From Lanius collurio (lineage: Eukaryota; Chordata; Aves; Passeriformes; Laniidae), in NCBI GenBank assembly GCA_020086605.1, contig JACBWW010000016.1, positions 8,254,329 through 8,318,328 of the forward strand: 64,000 nt of DNA. Reading direction: 5' to 3'. The notes below the pieces were generated by a model. The model was not told the DNA's origin. It saw only the letters and a program-made list of their open reading frames with translations, and made no database searches. This document shows positions 38,714-53,200 of the stretch, piece after piece. Every line of letters begins with the position of its first letter. Positions within the stretch are counted from its first letter, which is position 1. The position numbers and the translations under genes were made by a program.

Positions 38714-38827
38714 ACGGGACCGAGAGAACTGTATAACTGTGTGTAATGTACAACAATAAACGGAGCCTGTTAGATGCATCATATTGATGTCGTTGCTTCC
38801 CCCCGCTTCCGGCCGCGGCACACAACA
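38714..38827 (+). mobile_element. 3' part of an endogenous retrovirus LTR (R-U5), truncated on the left
   Basis: A TATA-like GTATAAC (near 38,731) is followed by ACAACAATAAACGGAGCC with the poly(A) signal at 38,755-38,760. A GC-rich, CpG-containing U5-like stretch then ends in CACAACA (38,827). The order and spacing match the end of avian retroviral LTRs, where AATAAA is followed by a short U5 ending in CA. No primer-binding site or internal coding sequence follows, so this is a solo or 3' LTR. The U3 and the TG start are missing; the sequence turns into unrelated DNA at the N, and no target duplication is found. The high CpG content against a CpG-poor surrounding suggests a fairly recent insertion. 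Confidence 0.7.
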
Positions 38828-39167
38828 AATACACATGGAAATCAGAATGAAAATTTCCCTCTTCTGTCCCTTTCTGTAAATGCCTCCTGGACAAGTGATG
38901 AGTCAGCTTTATTGACTGAGTTAAGAAAATAGATCATTCTCCCAGAGCAATTGTTCTTCAGTTCTATTTGCTCCCATTTTTATGATCAACAGAAATACTA
39001 GTTATTACAAATAAAGGGTTTTGCAACATGAGTAAATCTGAAGAAATTTTATTCACTCATCTACTAAGAGGGGAAAGTCAAGCTCTCCCTTCATCACCAG
39101 GCACCCCTTTGACTGTGAGAGAAGTCTTGTAAGTCTACCATGAGATTCTCCAAACCACAGGCTTTTT

Positions 39168-39200
39168 CTCCTTTTCTTTTTTTTTTCTTTTTTTTTTTTA
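39168..39200 (+). repeat. T-rich low-complexity run
   Basis: T runs interrupted by single C bases. No associated element is recognised. Confidence 0.85.
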
Positions 39201-41273
39201 AATATTTTGTCTTGAAGATAAGAGGAAACAGAAGCAGCTTTGGTTTTATATGGTCAGGCTTGCTGGTTTTGATAGTTTTGGAACAGAGCTGCTGATACAT
39301 TTAGAAAACACAATTTGGCAGCGTCAGCCCACGCTGTGTGCCGGTCTGTCATGTGGGGGCGGGGATGGCCAAGGATCACAGCACAGAATGGGAACCGTGT
39401 GTAAAACCACTGTAACTCATCTCCAGAAGAGAAGTTCATGTAAATTACCATTAACGCCTTTACTCTTGTTTGCTGATAAATTTATAGACATTAGCATCAA
39501 GGTAGCAATCAGGATATATCAGCTTTACTTTTTTATAACCTGTTAGTCTCCGATAACTTCTCTCTTCAAGTGACATGCTGTAACATTGTGCAGTATTAAA
39601 TGATATGCACAAATAAGTACCTAATGGTAGATTTAAAGATGTTGCAGCAGTCCAAGTTCTTTCATTTTCCTGATTATAATGGCATTTGCATAATGTATGA
39701 ATTCAAACATTATTGCTGTTAAATAATGCATAAATATTCTCCCATGCTGAAATACATCTATTTCCTCTCCATGAATTATTTTGAATGTATCATTCAGTTG
39801 TTTTTCTATTTAAAAATGTAGTTAGAACTCTGCATATATCAGTATTATGACTGGAAGAAGTATCATCACAAGGAGTTGGCTAACACTCCAAACTGTAAAT
39901 GAAGTATACATTATTAAATGAGCCATTCCTTCCTTCTTCAGAAAGCATTATGACCAGAATACAATATTTAGTGTTTCTGAAATGTCAGAAAGAAATGCAG
40001 GTACATATTTGATTATCTGCCAGGTCTTAGGAAAGAAAAAAAGAAGAACAACATATTGCTACCTGACCTGAAGGAAATATGAACATGGTCATATATAAAG
40101 AGATAAATCTGTAAGACGGGATTGTGTGAGTTCTTGAATAGGTCTTTGTGAAGCTAAGCACCTTCTACACCCATTGACTTCCAATCCCATATCCCCCAGG
40201 TGATGGACCCTTTTATTTATATTTGATTCTGTGAAATGTACCATCCAGCAAACTCTTAGATAAATTCTGCCAACACTGTCACAGAAGTCAGTTACATCAA
40301 TGACAGATGACAGGATAAATAAAAGGACTTCAGGACTCAAGTGGCTAAAGTTGAGCACAAAAAAAATTAAGTCTGCACAACATTTAACCATAAAAATGTC
40401 AAAATGAAAATAACAAAAAATGTATGTCCCTCCAGGGTCTATAGCCCAGCTGAAATGGTCAGAGAAAGTAAGGAATGTAATAAACACCCAAGGACACAAA
40501 AAATATCTCGTCTGTATGCTTACTAAGAAATGTGCAAATGTACAGATTTGTTTGCTTCACCCTAGTGTCTTTCCCCCCTGCAAAATCTTATTTTGAAATA
40601 TCTGCTTTTTGCAATTGCAGTGTTTAAGTAAGATTTAGGTATCGACTTCTAATTGTGTTGCCTCTCTCTTTTACCTCCCCTAAAACTGGCAACTCTTTTT
40701 TTAATTACTTTTTACTTGCCATGTAGACATGACTTAGTGTTTCAATTTGGACTCTAACTTGCTGGATTCTATTGTCTCTGTCAATTTTCTGTTTGGTGAA
40801 GGTAGGAAATAATCAAATCTCCAATAAACATAATCTTTTTCTTAACATGTGCCATCCTTTACAATTTGTCATTATAATGCTAAAATATGTCTGCTTTATC
40901 AGTGCCATGACCATTACTTTGCCCATATAAACCCACACACCTATATATACATACGTGCAAAGAAATTATTTATTCTGTCAAATAGATTTTCTGTCATTGC
41001 TCCTCCCTTTTTCTCTTTACTGCTGTCGATAGTAGAGTGGAAATGCACTTTTAAAACCTAATAAATTGATCCAGTGGTAAAATGAACGATTTTTGCTTAC
41101 ACTTATTTAAAGCGAGTTTGCATAAAATGGAGAACACTTTGAAATAGATTTGATCAACTTGAAACTATTGCAAATAAAGCAGAGAAAATGTAGTTTTTTA
41201 AATTCAATACACTTGTTAACCCAAACAAAATGACTGTGAAAATTCATGTCAGTTTCTAATGCACAGATATCTC

Positions 41274-41293
41274 AAAAAAAAAAAAAAAAAAAA
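41274..41293 (+). repeat. Poly(A) run, 20 bases
   Basis: The longest homopolymer in the window. No retrocopy is recognisable on its left side. Confidence 0.9.
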
Positions 41294-44200
41294 TAAGGAA
41301 AAAAGAGAAGTTACTGCACAAATGCTTTACTATGAATAAAGTCTTTGATTTACAAGACTGGCTATTACTACACAGATTGGACCGTGGTGAAGCACGGTTA
41401 AAAATACTGCAGTTTTACTCAGTGAAGATATTTTTGTAGTCCAGCTGTGAATAAAAGACTCCACCTCATAATACCCACCCAGATACTGCCTGGCGAGAAT
41501 TAACTCTTCCTTTCCCTTTACTATGGGTGTTTTCTTTCTGCAAAGAGATGTTTTTTCAAACCACGTTACACCTCGGTGCCACAGCAGCGTCCTGTGTGTG
41601 GCCCATGCCCAGCACCTGCCAGGGAGCTGAACCTCTGGTTAACTCTGCTCAGACCAGCAGGTGCCACATGCAGGGCTAAGCTCTCCGACCCAGTTAATAA
41701 ATCTGCCTCACCTGCCCGTGGCAGGAGAAACATCTGCAAGACACAGCTGAGCTGGAAGACTCTTTTTTTACCTGTTTATCCAAATCGTCTGGATTCCCAA
41801 TATACAACTGTTAAAGGCTGGAGACAAATGGGATCCTAGAGCAAAGCTGCCCTATGTGATATGGGACAGGCTAGACTTCAGCAATTCTCTCAAGTCATAA
41901 AGAAAGGATGAGGCAGGTGGAAAGTTACACACTCAAACTAAAAACACCTTTGTTTAATTCACAAATGAATTGATAAAGTGTGAAACTCGCCTCCTTATCT
42001 CACTGTGGGTTTGCTGTCAGGAACAGAGGGCCATAGTTCAGAACAGTGACAAAAAAGAGCAGCAGTGTACATTTGAAACGCTACTTCCCACGGGTCCCGT
42101 GCTTTTGATTTCTGCCTTTAATACTGATAAGAAGTGACAGTAGTTGGATAAAACAATCAAAATTGGAGTTGAAGAGCTTATAAACCTCCTGACACTTCAA
42201 TAAACCAAAAGCCAATACAAACCTTAAAAAAAATCATCTATCCATTTTGACTCTGCAAAGCCAAATAAAGCAGAACTGAAACACACTCAGAGGGCTAGAA
42301 GTTTATCTCCTGATTTATTTTACTCTCATTTCATAAATTTTAAATAAAAAAAATAAATGTTAAATTCTACATGGAGAAGTAAAATCTTTTATAATCTTTT
42401 ATATAGTTGCAGCCAGTTCTCAGAAGAGCATTATGCCTGCTGCTAAATGTCTACAAATCAATATTTAATATTTTGGAAGATGAAGTCTTAATTATCCATC
42501 TCCCCTTTAAGCATCAAAACAACTTTCATTGAAAATACAACCGTTGTGCTTATTAGCACACCTTTTCCTCTGGGTCAGAGAAAAAGGCTTCCAAGTACAT
42601 TTCTTATTTACCTGACTTAAATTTCACCTGATTTTATTCATCTATAAGTTGATCTCAGATGGCTTCTAAGGCTCCTGCCATAGTCAATGGCACCTCCAAG
42701 CACTTGATTCACGGTACCAGGCTTCCTCCTCAGGGAACTTCCACTTTGGGCAAGGGTGTTGTTCAGGTAACACCTAAATGGAGATTTGCTGTCAGACCCC
42801 AGGCCCCCCAAACTGGCACTTAACCACACACTCATTCTTACCTGACACCTCCCACAAGCACCCTCCTGCAGAACACCCTTCTAAATGACCAAGACTTTTG
42901 TGTAAGAAATTTTGGCATTATGTGGCTAATATGTATTTTAAATAAGTTATTTAGAAAAGATAAAATCCCAGCTCAGGGCACCAGTTCAACCTTGCAACAC
43001 AAAGGTGCAGAGGATGGGTTTCATGGTGACATAGCAATGGCCAGGTGGCCACCCCATGAAAAACACCCTGGTACCACTCCCAGCCAGAGCAGAGCTCTCC
43101 CAGGTCTTACCTTTTGGCAGCCTCAGCTCCCATTGCCTGCTCCTCTGTGCCATGTGGGAAGCATTCCCCAGCTATAAGCAGCTGCCAGCAGGAACTGCTG
43201 CTGCTCTGCCACAAGTGGGAGGCCGTGAGATGGGATGGTGTCCACAGCATCTCTGAGAACAGAGGCAGGTGGCTACTCCAGACCAGCTGGTGTGTGGCAT
43301 CCTGGCTCCCTTTGAAATGATAACCCCTTAGCAAGGTCTTTCCGTGATCAAAAAACATCTGAGACATCTCACAGGGAGGAAGAGGGGGAAAAGGGAGCCT
43401 TCAGGGCATCATGCCTTCAAAGAACCCAGCTGAGCAGCCTGGCAGTCTGCCTAGTGCAGGGAGGGTTTCCCTGGCAGTTCTGTGATGTGCACACCTTTAA
43501 GTCTCCAGCCAGCTATTTTTCTGGTGGCTTCAGACAACTGGAGAGTTTATTGAAAGTGTAAAGCTTAGGAATTGTCATTTCTTTGAAGAGTTTTGGTGGA
43601 ATGGTAACATCTTTTCACCCTTTCCTATTTCATACTTGTGTTCAGCAATTGAGAGAATTCCACTGCATAATTCAATGACAATCACAGGTGACAGCCATCA
43701 GTGCAGCTCTGCTGAATCCAAGAGCCCCGTGCCGACTCACTCAAATGTCTGGCCACAAGCTACTTCAAGGGATTTAATTTACAGCACAGAAATTTTCTTC
43801 AAAAGATTTTTTTTCCTCCAGATGGAAACTGTCCTCAATACCATGAGTGCACAGCAGCTGTATCAAACATTTGGTCCACTAATTAGGAGAACCAGAATAA
43901 TCAGCTTTAAAGCTCTAATACCCATCTCTAAATACCTCTAAATGAATTCAAGCCAATTTCTACACAAGCAGTGGAGAGTACTGCTTCTTACAGAGACACA
44001 TCATACTGGTATAACCTGAGGCATTTTTACTTTTTCTGGTTTAACTTTTTGGGGGGACAAATATTAGCAATCTGATCCTGTCCACTAAGGGTTAAAAAAG
44101 ACACTTATTCTGGCATGAGTAGACGCGAGATCAAACCCTAAATACATGCCTTCCCTAGAGGACTAGGATATGCTGATGTGAGAGATTGCTTCAGCAAGCA

Positions 44201-47200
44201 GAAAAATGAGCTGGAACTTCTACTTTTGCTTTGTCCTTTGCATTTTTCATACTCTGTATTGACAGCTTCTAGATGTGCAGCATTCTGTGGCTGGTGATCC
44301 TTCCTACGCCTATGTACTTGGCTGTCTACAACCCTATTAACCTCAGATTTATTAGCTAGTTTGTCAGCCACTTACACTGTCAACTTCCCAAAAGGCAAAT
44401 ACATGCCTATGTGAAGATGCACCAAAAAGACAGCAATGGAAAGAAGGGCAATCCATCTTACCCTTTAAAACTCTAAAATAATTTAAACAAAAAGTGAATA
44501 ATCTAAATGTTTTCAACACAGCTTTTAAATTTATGTAGAAAACTTCAGCATTTCTCTTACCTTCAAAAAATGTTATTTTCTTACTATTTTGTATTGCCTG
44601 GGGAGGGACAAATATGTTGACTTACCAAAAAAGATCACAGTGGGTATTTGGTATGAAAGTAAGATATTAATAATGAAAAAGCTATAATAATGAAAATAAT
44701 TTTTTGTGTGATTAAGGCTTGGTGGAAAAATGTCTCGAGGGGGATAATTTTGTTTCTTGTGCTTCAGACTCCATACAACAATGTGCTAAAATTTCAGTGC
44801 TGGGTGCAGTATCCAGTGTATGGACACAGACTTGCTTTATCACCTACTCAGGGAAATGGCTGTGACACCAAAGCAACATGTAAGTTCTCGAACTTCATAA
44901 AAACCTGGCTCTGCATGCTAACTGGAGATTGGAAATCAAACCAGCAAGGGTACAACAGGAGAGCCTATGAAATATTTAGGTAGGTAGAATCATGAAGGTA
45001 GATTTTTGCTCACACACAAGACAAGAAAGGAAACTTTACTAAAGGGTAATGAACACCTTATAAAGTTTTCTTTGTGTAAATCATGGAACACTTATTTTTT
45101 TACACATATTTCTGCAGTTAGGACACATTTGATAAATAACAAGTTCACCTGGCAACATAATAAAACATCAGTTGCCTCAATGTTGCTGAGCTATTTTAAA
45201 CAAAACCTCCTCCTGTGTTTTTCCCTGGTGTGTATCTTGGAAATTTAAGAGCAGGGAAGTGTTTTTATAATTTACCTTGTGGCAAAAAGTATGAGAATGC
45301 ATGTAAACCTGCCTAAAAGGGAGGCGGTGTGGGGAAGGATGTAACAGGAATTTCAAGAACCAATGCTGAGTATCTAGCCACCCTATGTTTTATCTCCCCA
45401 TGCCATCAAGAACTCAGTGGTATCTATTGCACTAAATGCAAGATGTACTTGGGACAAACAAATAATTTGCAATAAGCTTGAATGAAAAACAGCCTGACAA
45501 AATGGATTTTTTTAAAGTAGCATGATATAAAAAGCACAACCAAAATAAAATCCATGATGGACTACTGAAACAGTCTATTTCACTTATTGAACAAGTCTGT
45601 TATTTACTGAGAAAATAAAAAGAACAGAAAAGGGAAAGTACAAATACTGGAAGTTTTACTGTTGTTTACAATGATTGCAGATTAATTCTAATGGATCTTC
45701 TCTCAACCATATCTTTTTGTCTCAATGCAGTTCTTCAAAAACGGGGAAAAAAGGTGCAAACCTGCTCGTATGAACTAGCTGGGGTGTGCTATATTTTTGT
45801 CCTTAAATTTCCTTGTGAAGATGTTGAATGCACCAAGTCTCATAAAATGCAGAATAGTACAAGCCTCAGATTGTCCTGGTAGGTCCAGGGTACCTATGGT
45901 TATTACAGTGATGCTTATCAATGAATTCAGAGTGTGCAAAGTTAGTCCTCACAAGGACTTAGTGCAGACCATCTTGCCCCTTTAGAGACTTCTTAACTAC
46001 AAGACTAATTTGTAGTATGTTAATTACCAGGAACACTCATTAACACAGCGCCGAGTGCTGCCAGCAGCCCTATGGGCTGGTCAAGGTCTAGTGAAGAATA
46101 AAGGTATCAGTTCCTTGCTGCACTTGCTCAAGACAGGCCATATTTTACAGTTACCCTCCTTGCCCCAGCACAGAGGAGGAGGAGGCTGCTGCCATGCAGG
46201 AAAGGGCCCCAGCACCGCTGGCTCTGCTCTGTGTGCCCCGGTGCTGCCAGGCCTCCCCTGGGGCTGTGCCAGCAAAGCCCCCACAGACAACTTCAGCCAA
46301 CACTGCTGGAAACAACGGGGTACAAAATCCAGCACAGCCCCAGAAGGAGCCAGTTTGATTCCACACCTCAAACTTTGCTTCACTGGACACCAAAAAGCTG
46401 CTAGTTTGGGTCAGGACTACCACTGGATGAAAATGGCTTTATAAGTAGTTTTGTTGAGAAAGCTATGGAGAACAGACTAGTGGGGTACGTTTTTCTGACT
46501 TTGGGGAATAAGGGTGAAAATATTTTCAGAGAGCACAAACTCAAATGTTGCCTCTGGATAATGGGCTGGAGCTCTTTTTCTACAAATGTATCTATATGTG
46601 AGGTTTCATGAAGCTTGGAAGACAAATCTGTGCTGGAAAACACTGTTTCTGTAAAATAGCTTCTTAAGACAAGATGGCAGAAGTGTTCCACACAGGGATG
46701 TATTTGAGCAGATATTTACAAGGGTTAATTCTTAAAAGTGCCATAACCTTCTCTATTTGTGCATAATATTTTTAATAAAAGGTATTTAAAAGCCTTTAAA
46801 TAACAAAGTCTGTCCCAGTACTTTCCCTGAAAGGTAGTCAGATGAGCGGGTAGAATGCAAGTCTGGGGAGTTCTGTTACATCATATCACATCCACACATT
46901 CCTTTTTCTTTCTTCTACCTATTCTACACAGGAATCTTTCCAAATATAATAGGAGTAAAGGTAATTATTTTGATTTGTGGTGTCCCATTTATGAGCCTTT
47001 TTGTAAGATTTTATCAGGCTGACTCATAATGAGGCTGTGATATAAAAGCATTCTTCATTTCAAAAATAAATCACACATTATAAATTCTGCATGTTAATTT
47101 GATGGTCAGTGTTGATTACTAGGCAAGTACACTTTACTAAAAAATAAACAAATGTACTAATCCCAGTTTTTAAAATTTATTTCTAAATACTTACAGTATT

Positions 47201-50200
47201 TGACATTTGTAGCTACATACTTACAACCACTTACTCTTCACTACTGTGTTTATTGATTGAAATGCCATTCATTTTTGTGCAGATAGAAGAAATGTGTCTT
47301 AGCCTGTTTATGTTTATTAAGATGTTGCAGGCAAGAATTTCACTTCATTTTAAAAAGCTCAGATAACACTTGCCTTGCATTTGCTTCATATATACACTGT
47401 TTGAAATTCTGAAGAGAATTATTACAGAATGCACTCATTCACCTCTGTTTAGCTTCTATGAGCACAACAGCTTCTGCAATCCTCTTTGCCAGTAGTTACC
47501 CAGTGATTTACACGTTCTACACACATGTACATAAACTGCAGTATTAGCTTTGACACACCTAAATAAAAGATTATTGAAGAAAAGTGAAACAAGGAATTTG
47601 GGAAAGTTAGAGAGTTGTGGAATGCAGCTCTTTATTCCAACCAACCCAGCAGGACTTTTTACTTGAAACCAATCACAATTTCTAATTGCTATGGTTAAAT
47701 AGGATTCATTCCCCTCTAGTGATTGAGATTGAGATATAAGACTTCTACTGCTACTAGATAACAAAGCAGATTGAAGTTCATACTGCATGGCTCATACCCA
47801 CTACTAATATGCAGCCAAAGATGTATTTTAAATGTTACAGCAGAACTTTGCTCAAGAAGAAAATATCATAGTTAAGAAATAATAATGAATTCTTCTGGAA
47901 CATCACTAGAGATATAGAGAAAGATGGGTTCAGATATGGCAAGAAAAAGCAAAGGAGCAGTCACAAAAGTTCCCAAAGCTCAAGATAAAACTTACAACTT
48001 GATACTGCAAAAAAGCAGAAAAATATTAAATGCAGGAAATTATTAGTTCGAACCAATAAGCTCTTGTATTTTTCTACCATGGTAAGATTTCTGTGTTCAT
48101 CAAAATGATCAAAGGAAGAGAATTGCAGGAGGGGAGGCTGAGTCCCCATAACCAAGAAGTTCTGAGGCAGCAGCATCGGGGCTCCAAAGCACTCCCACAG
48201 CATGACCCTGCTGGGCACACACCAACAAACAGAGCCCCACAGAAGGACTGAAATCACTTTGCCACTACCACAAAATCCCAACTTGCAAAGGAGCACTGAT
48301 GTATAATGGGATAAATAACACTAAACAAGAACTGTTCAAATGCTAATATTGCTTTAACTTCAGAGGGATAAAGCAATATCCATAACTGAGTTAGAAAAGG
48401 ATCATGCTGTTTATTTGTCTACATCCACAACATTAGCTGTTGTGTACCACCATAAAAGTTTCTTCTTAACCTGTTTTCTGATGCTCAAGTTTAACCACAG
48501 TGAAGGAGACAAATGATTCTCAACTCCTGATCCTTTGGAAAGTTATTTAAGTTAGCATAAATCCCTTGTGATCCAGCCACGATTTATTAGAAGTTTGGAA
48601 ATGAGTGTTGCACATCTCCTTCCTCCATTTGCTATCTTCTGCCAGCTGTATAAGGACTCAATAAAAGAGTCATCCATCCTCTTTTGTCAACCAATAGTTC
48701 TCTAGTCTCAAGCTATAAATGAACAGCACAATAAATTAAATGTTTGACAGGGAAGATGTATGGTTTCACAATACTCTGATCTATGCTTTTAAGGAGAAAG
48801 CACTGAAACCCAGAGTTCCAGTTATGCTATTGATTACTGGAAAAAATGTGTTTAAATAAAGAATAAAGAACATTTCTTTTTTACCCAACCTTTGAAATTA
48901 TTCTAATTCACAATCAGGAGAAACAATAAGAAAATAAGAGGCAATAACTTAAAATCATGGCAGCAAATCCAACTTGGTGCTTCACACACAAAGACATTTT
49001 TTCATAATTAAAAGGAAGGATATTGGTGGCTGAAATGGAAAGGATGGTTTTGAAAAACAGAGCAAAGAATAGAGCTTCCCTTGCCTTGCTGTCAAAAGTC
49101 ACTAAATTAAGTCAGAAAGAGTGGAGAAAAACATCCAGAGATGGCTTAACCCCCCCACCTCTGCCAGAAACCTCTCTTGACACAGGTAGTGTTGAGCTGC
49201 TTATCTCTGATGACTAATTTTGAGACTACGGTAGATGACTGGTTCAGATGAGATGTCTAATATTTAGGCAGCTAAATTTAGAGGAGATGACTCACACAAA
49301 AGATCTTGCTTAGCTGCTGTTAACAATCAATAGCAAGACAAGTTTTATTTCACTGGTGCACTACGAATGGCAAACTGGCCATTTTAACAGTTCAGCCGTG
49401 CTACTGCCATGCTGTACCAAAACCTGCAAGCACTGAGCTGTTTCCAACACTGCAGGATGCCTCTAATCCGGGTTAAGAACAGCTTTATGCTTTTATCATC
49501 TGAGATAAATTGCAGCCCAGGAAGCCACGGATGTGGGCAGATTGACTGGGTTGTTAGAATGGGTTTCAGACGAGTAAGAAAAGGAAATTTTATGGTTTAG
49601 TCATTAAAACCACTAAAGGTGTAGTGTCCAACCTGCATTTGGAGGAACTTTTATCCATGGTGGATATATGGACCTGTTCCTGTGAAGCTGCTGTACCTTA
49701 CTTCTGTGGATAAGAAACAGCAATAAACACAGTGGCTGAGAGAGAGGTGTCAATAGCTGGCACTCAGGAATGAGCTATAGTTCCAGGAACCAGGAAAACC
49801 TGTGCACTGTAGTACTCTGTCAGCCTTTAGGGGGACTTCAGCACTACCAGAAAAAATCCTGCTCCGCATTTCAAGGTCCCAAGAAAGACAGGCCCAGACT
49901 GAGTGTAAAGTCCTTTTCAGAGAGCATCAGCAAGTCCAAATTAGACCAAGATCACCCATGCACACAAGATAACTACCCCCAACAGGGCAGCACAGGGATG
50001 TCTTTTGTGGATAAAAAAATCTGTTATTTCCATGTCCTTCTTTTCTTGACATATGAACTTTCAGCTTCCAGTGCTGTGTGAAATAACTGCAATTTTCCTT
50101 CAAGCACCTATTAACAGTGATGAGCTGACAGATGGGAAGCACATGATCAGCCCACTCAACTTTCTTCATACCTGCCAAAACAATGATGCTACAGAATGAA

Positions 50201-53200
50201 ACCTGCCCTCATCTTAAGATATTGTCTGAGAAGCTGGTGTGAAAACTTTTGGAACATCTGTAAAGTAATAGGACAATCAGTAGTAAACAATTTGTGAAGA
50301 GTCAGCCTGAAATTTGTTTCAGATAGTACATAAATAATGGAGATAACAGGAAAGTAAATGTTTAATGCAATTTAAAGTTTATGCAAAGTGTAATTTTTAA
50401 GAAACTTTCCTCTACCAACAATTCACTAATCTGTCCGTAGGAGGCAATTTTCAAGTGCTTCCCACACACAGACACAAAGATTACAGGGCTATCTCTCTCT
50501 ATTGCAAACCTTAGGCTCCTTTCTATTGAGCACGTTTTTCTTGTAAAAGGAACTACAAAAGACTGAGTAATCCTCTGTTTTAAAAACAGCTTTTTAATCA
50601 ATTTAGTTATCTGACTGGAAGGAGTAACAGAAAAAGAAAACATCTCAGCCTGAGTTAACTTCTCCACCAACCATAATTTTTTTTCAAAAGTTCTCTCTGA
50701 AAAAAAAAAAGAGTCATACTCCCACCTGACACTCCGGGAAAATCCTGAACTCCTGCAAGTAAGTGTGCCCAGGTGCATTGGGTCAGGATAACCTCAGCCA
50801 CATGCTCTGTACAATAGTTACAGTTAAACTCTCATTGTGAACTCCTGCCAGACTCAGCTCCAGACACAGCATTTGATACCCACTGGACGCTGCTGCAAGT
50901 GAGGAAGGAGTTAAAAATGTCACGGGGAATTAACCACCTAGTTTCCTGCCTTCCGATGCAATCCCCAGTCCAGAGCCATGCACATACCCTGCTTGCACTA
51001 CAGGTTTGTCCCAGTTTTTGAGAAGGCCGAAATACTGTGTTTCTATGTACTCTCCTATCAAATGCATCTGACCCCTTCTCACAGTCAGAAAGTCATCGCT
51101 CAGGCCTCTACACAAACTGCAGTAGAGATGTGCCACCCACAGCATTCACAGCGCTCCCCAAACTGCAGAGGCACCAGCCTGACGTACTCGAGGGCACTGC
51201 TGTGCTCTCCTGGGCCTGCTTGCTCCTGCTCTCCTGCAAGAGCCGAGACAAGGCTGTGCTGCTCCTCTTTTCTGCTCTCAGCAGCACACATTCTATTCAG
51301 CTGGAATTTAGGGGCAGACCTTACACTGGTTGCATGGGCACAGAAAGGTGTGCCATGCAAACACTTCTTCCTCACACCAAATATGAATTAAAATATCTCT
51401 GTTTAAGGCCAGTGCAAACCATGCCATCAATAGGTCCTGCCACATTTGCACGGGTGGGATCAGGTGGTGGATACAATTCAGCTTAAGTGGACAAGGGCTC
51501 TGAGCATGGAGGTTGCCCTGGGCTAAGCTGCATGTTTTTATTGCAAGTGAAGCAGCCTGGTGAGTGCTCACCTGGGGGCCTTGGTACCACATTTCAGACT
51601 GGAGGGGAAAGTCCTAAAGCTCACCTCCCCTGGGTTCACCACTGCATCCTTCCTGCTCTTACCCTGTGTTATTTAAAAAAAATATTGTTCTAGAGTCATT
51701 TCAGTCAGAAAACACTGATGTACCACCCAGAAGATACATTAATCCTCCAGAGCAGGAGTCCTCCCAATGCTCCAAAAGCAGCTTTTTGTAATCAGTTAGC
51801 AACAGGGGACACTCATCTCTGCCTGTTTCTACACTGCCCCACAATTCATACAGTATAGTCCTTGTTCTGAACTTGTCAGAGATACAATAATTTGGCCAAA
51901 AGTCCTACCCTCACATTCAGATCAGGTGCCAGGTACTTCAAGACACAAGACCCTAAAGGTTCGAATGAGATTCCTCCAAAGTCTTCAGACAAACGGCAAT
52001 TTAAATGCATAAAAAGTGTTCCAGAAAACCCAGTGCCAGTTGCTCTGAGGCTTGTTAAGGAAATACTGCAATTTTTCAAACAGTATCCGGTTCCCTCTTT
52101 AGATAGATCTTCTCCTGTTATCCTTCTAGGACCTGCTGTTCATAACCCCTGTGCTTTTCGGGACTTGGTGCAAGGTGGCCAGGGATTCATCTGAACACAT
52201 CATGGGCCTCAGGAGCTTGTTTGGTGGCAAGATGACAAACAGTTGGCAGGATGTGTGTAACGAGAATGACAAGAGTGAGATTCCTGGGAGAAATACAGAA
52301 GACTGGGAGTTTGCTGCAATCCTGGAGTCACTGCAAGCTGCTGTTGGTATCTGCCCATACCAGTGGGGTGAAGAGCCACACAGATGTGCCACGTGTGCTG
52401 TGTAAAGGTATCGTCAGTGTTTCAAGAAGAACTCAGCACTTCTTAAAAGACAAAGTAACCACCATTAACCACCATCTCATGCCCTACAGTAGTAACCAAG
52501 ATATTTTTCCCTGCTGCAGAGCCTGGAAGCCACAGTAAAAAGAAAAATCACGATTTAGAAATGGAATCCTAAAAGACTGCTCTCCTGAAGAGAGCTCAAT
52601 AAACCTCTCTAAATTAGCTTCTGAATAGCTTTAAATTAACTTCTATTCAGGACTAGATTAAGGCAGGCTAGGTTCAAAGATGCCTTATGAGAGAAAGCCA
52701 CCAAATGATCCTGCAATCATCCAAATAATCTACCTGGGATAGCCAGAATGACTGAAAGTATAGCTCAGGCCCTTCCTCCCTCTCAGGAGCACTGCCCAGG
52801 TCCCATCTCTTGTCTGAAGAAGAGAAACCTTCATTACCAAGAGGCTAGGTAAGGTCTGGTGGCCACATGGGTGAGGCCAAGGACACTGCACCCTGTGTGA
52901 CACTCTGCAGCCTCTCGGTGCTCTGGCTCTGGTAGGCACCATGAAATGTGCTGCAGCCCCAGGCTCTGGGGAAGCACAGGCAGCTCAGGCAGTGTCAAGC
53001 ACAGGCTAAGTTTCTGACATCTGCTTATTTATTGCTTGAGACATAGTGGCACCATATGGCTTTGCACTGGAAGCAAATTTAAAAAAAAATATTTGCCTAT
53101 AATATGGTAATTCCTTAATAGCTTGTTCAAGATTTCCAGAGCATCAGTGCTATGTTTAAGCAGAACTAGTATCACCTGCATCTGAACTCCCAAATAATTA

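Noticed and set aside
34847..41667. CTCF-like motifs with one mismatch at 34,847 and 41,654, and a third at 20,652
   Set aside because: A rough estimate gives about three one-mismatch hits to the 12-base core by chance in this window, so these carry no weight.
48045..48064. TTATTAGTTCGAACCAATAA considered as a tRNA B-box region
   Set aside because: No A box or cloverleaf could be found around it; it is just a near-palindrome.
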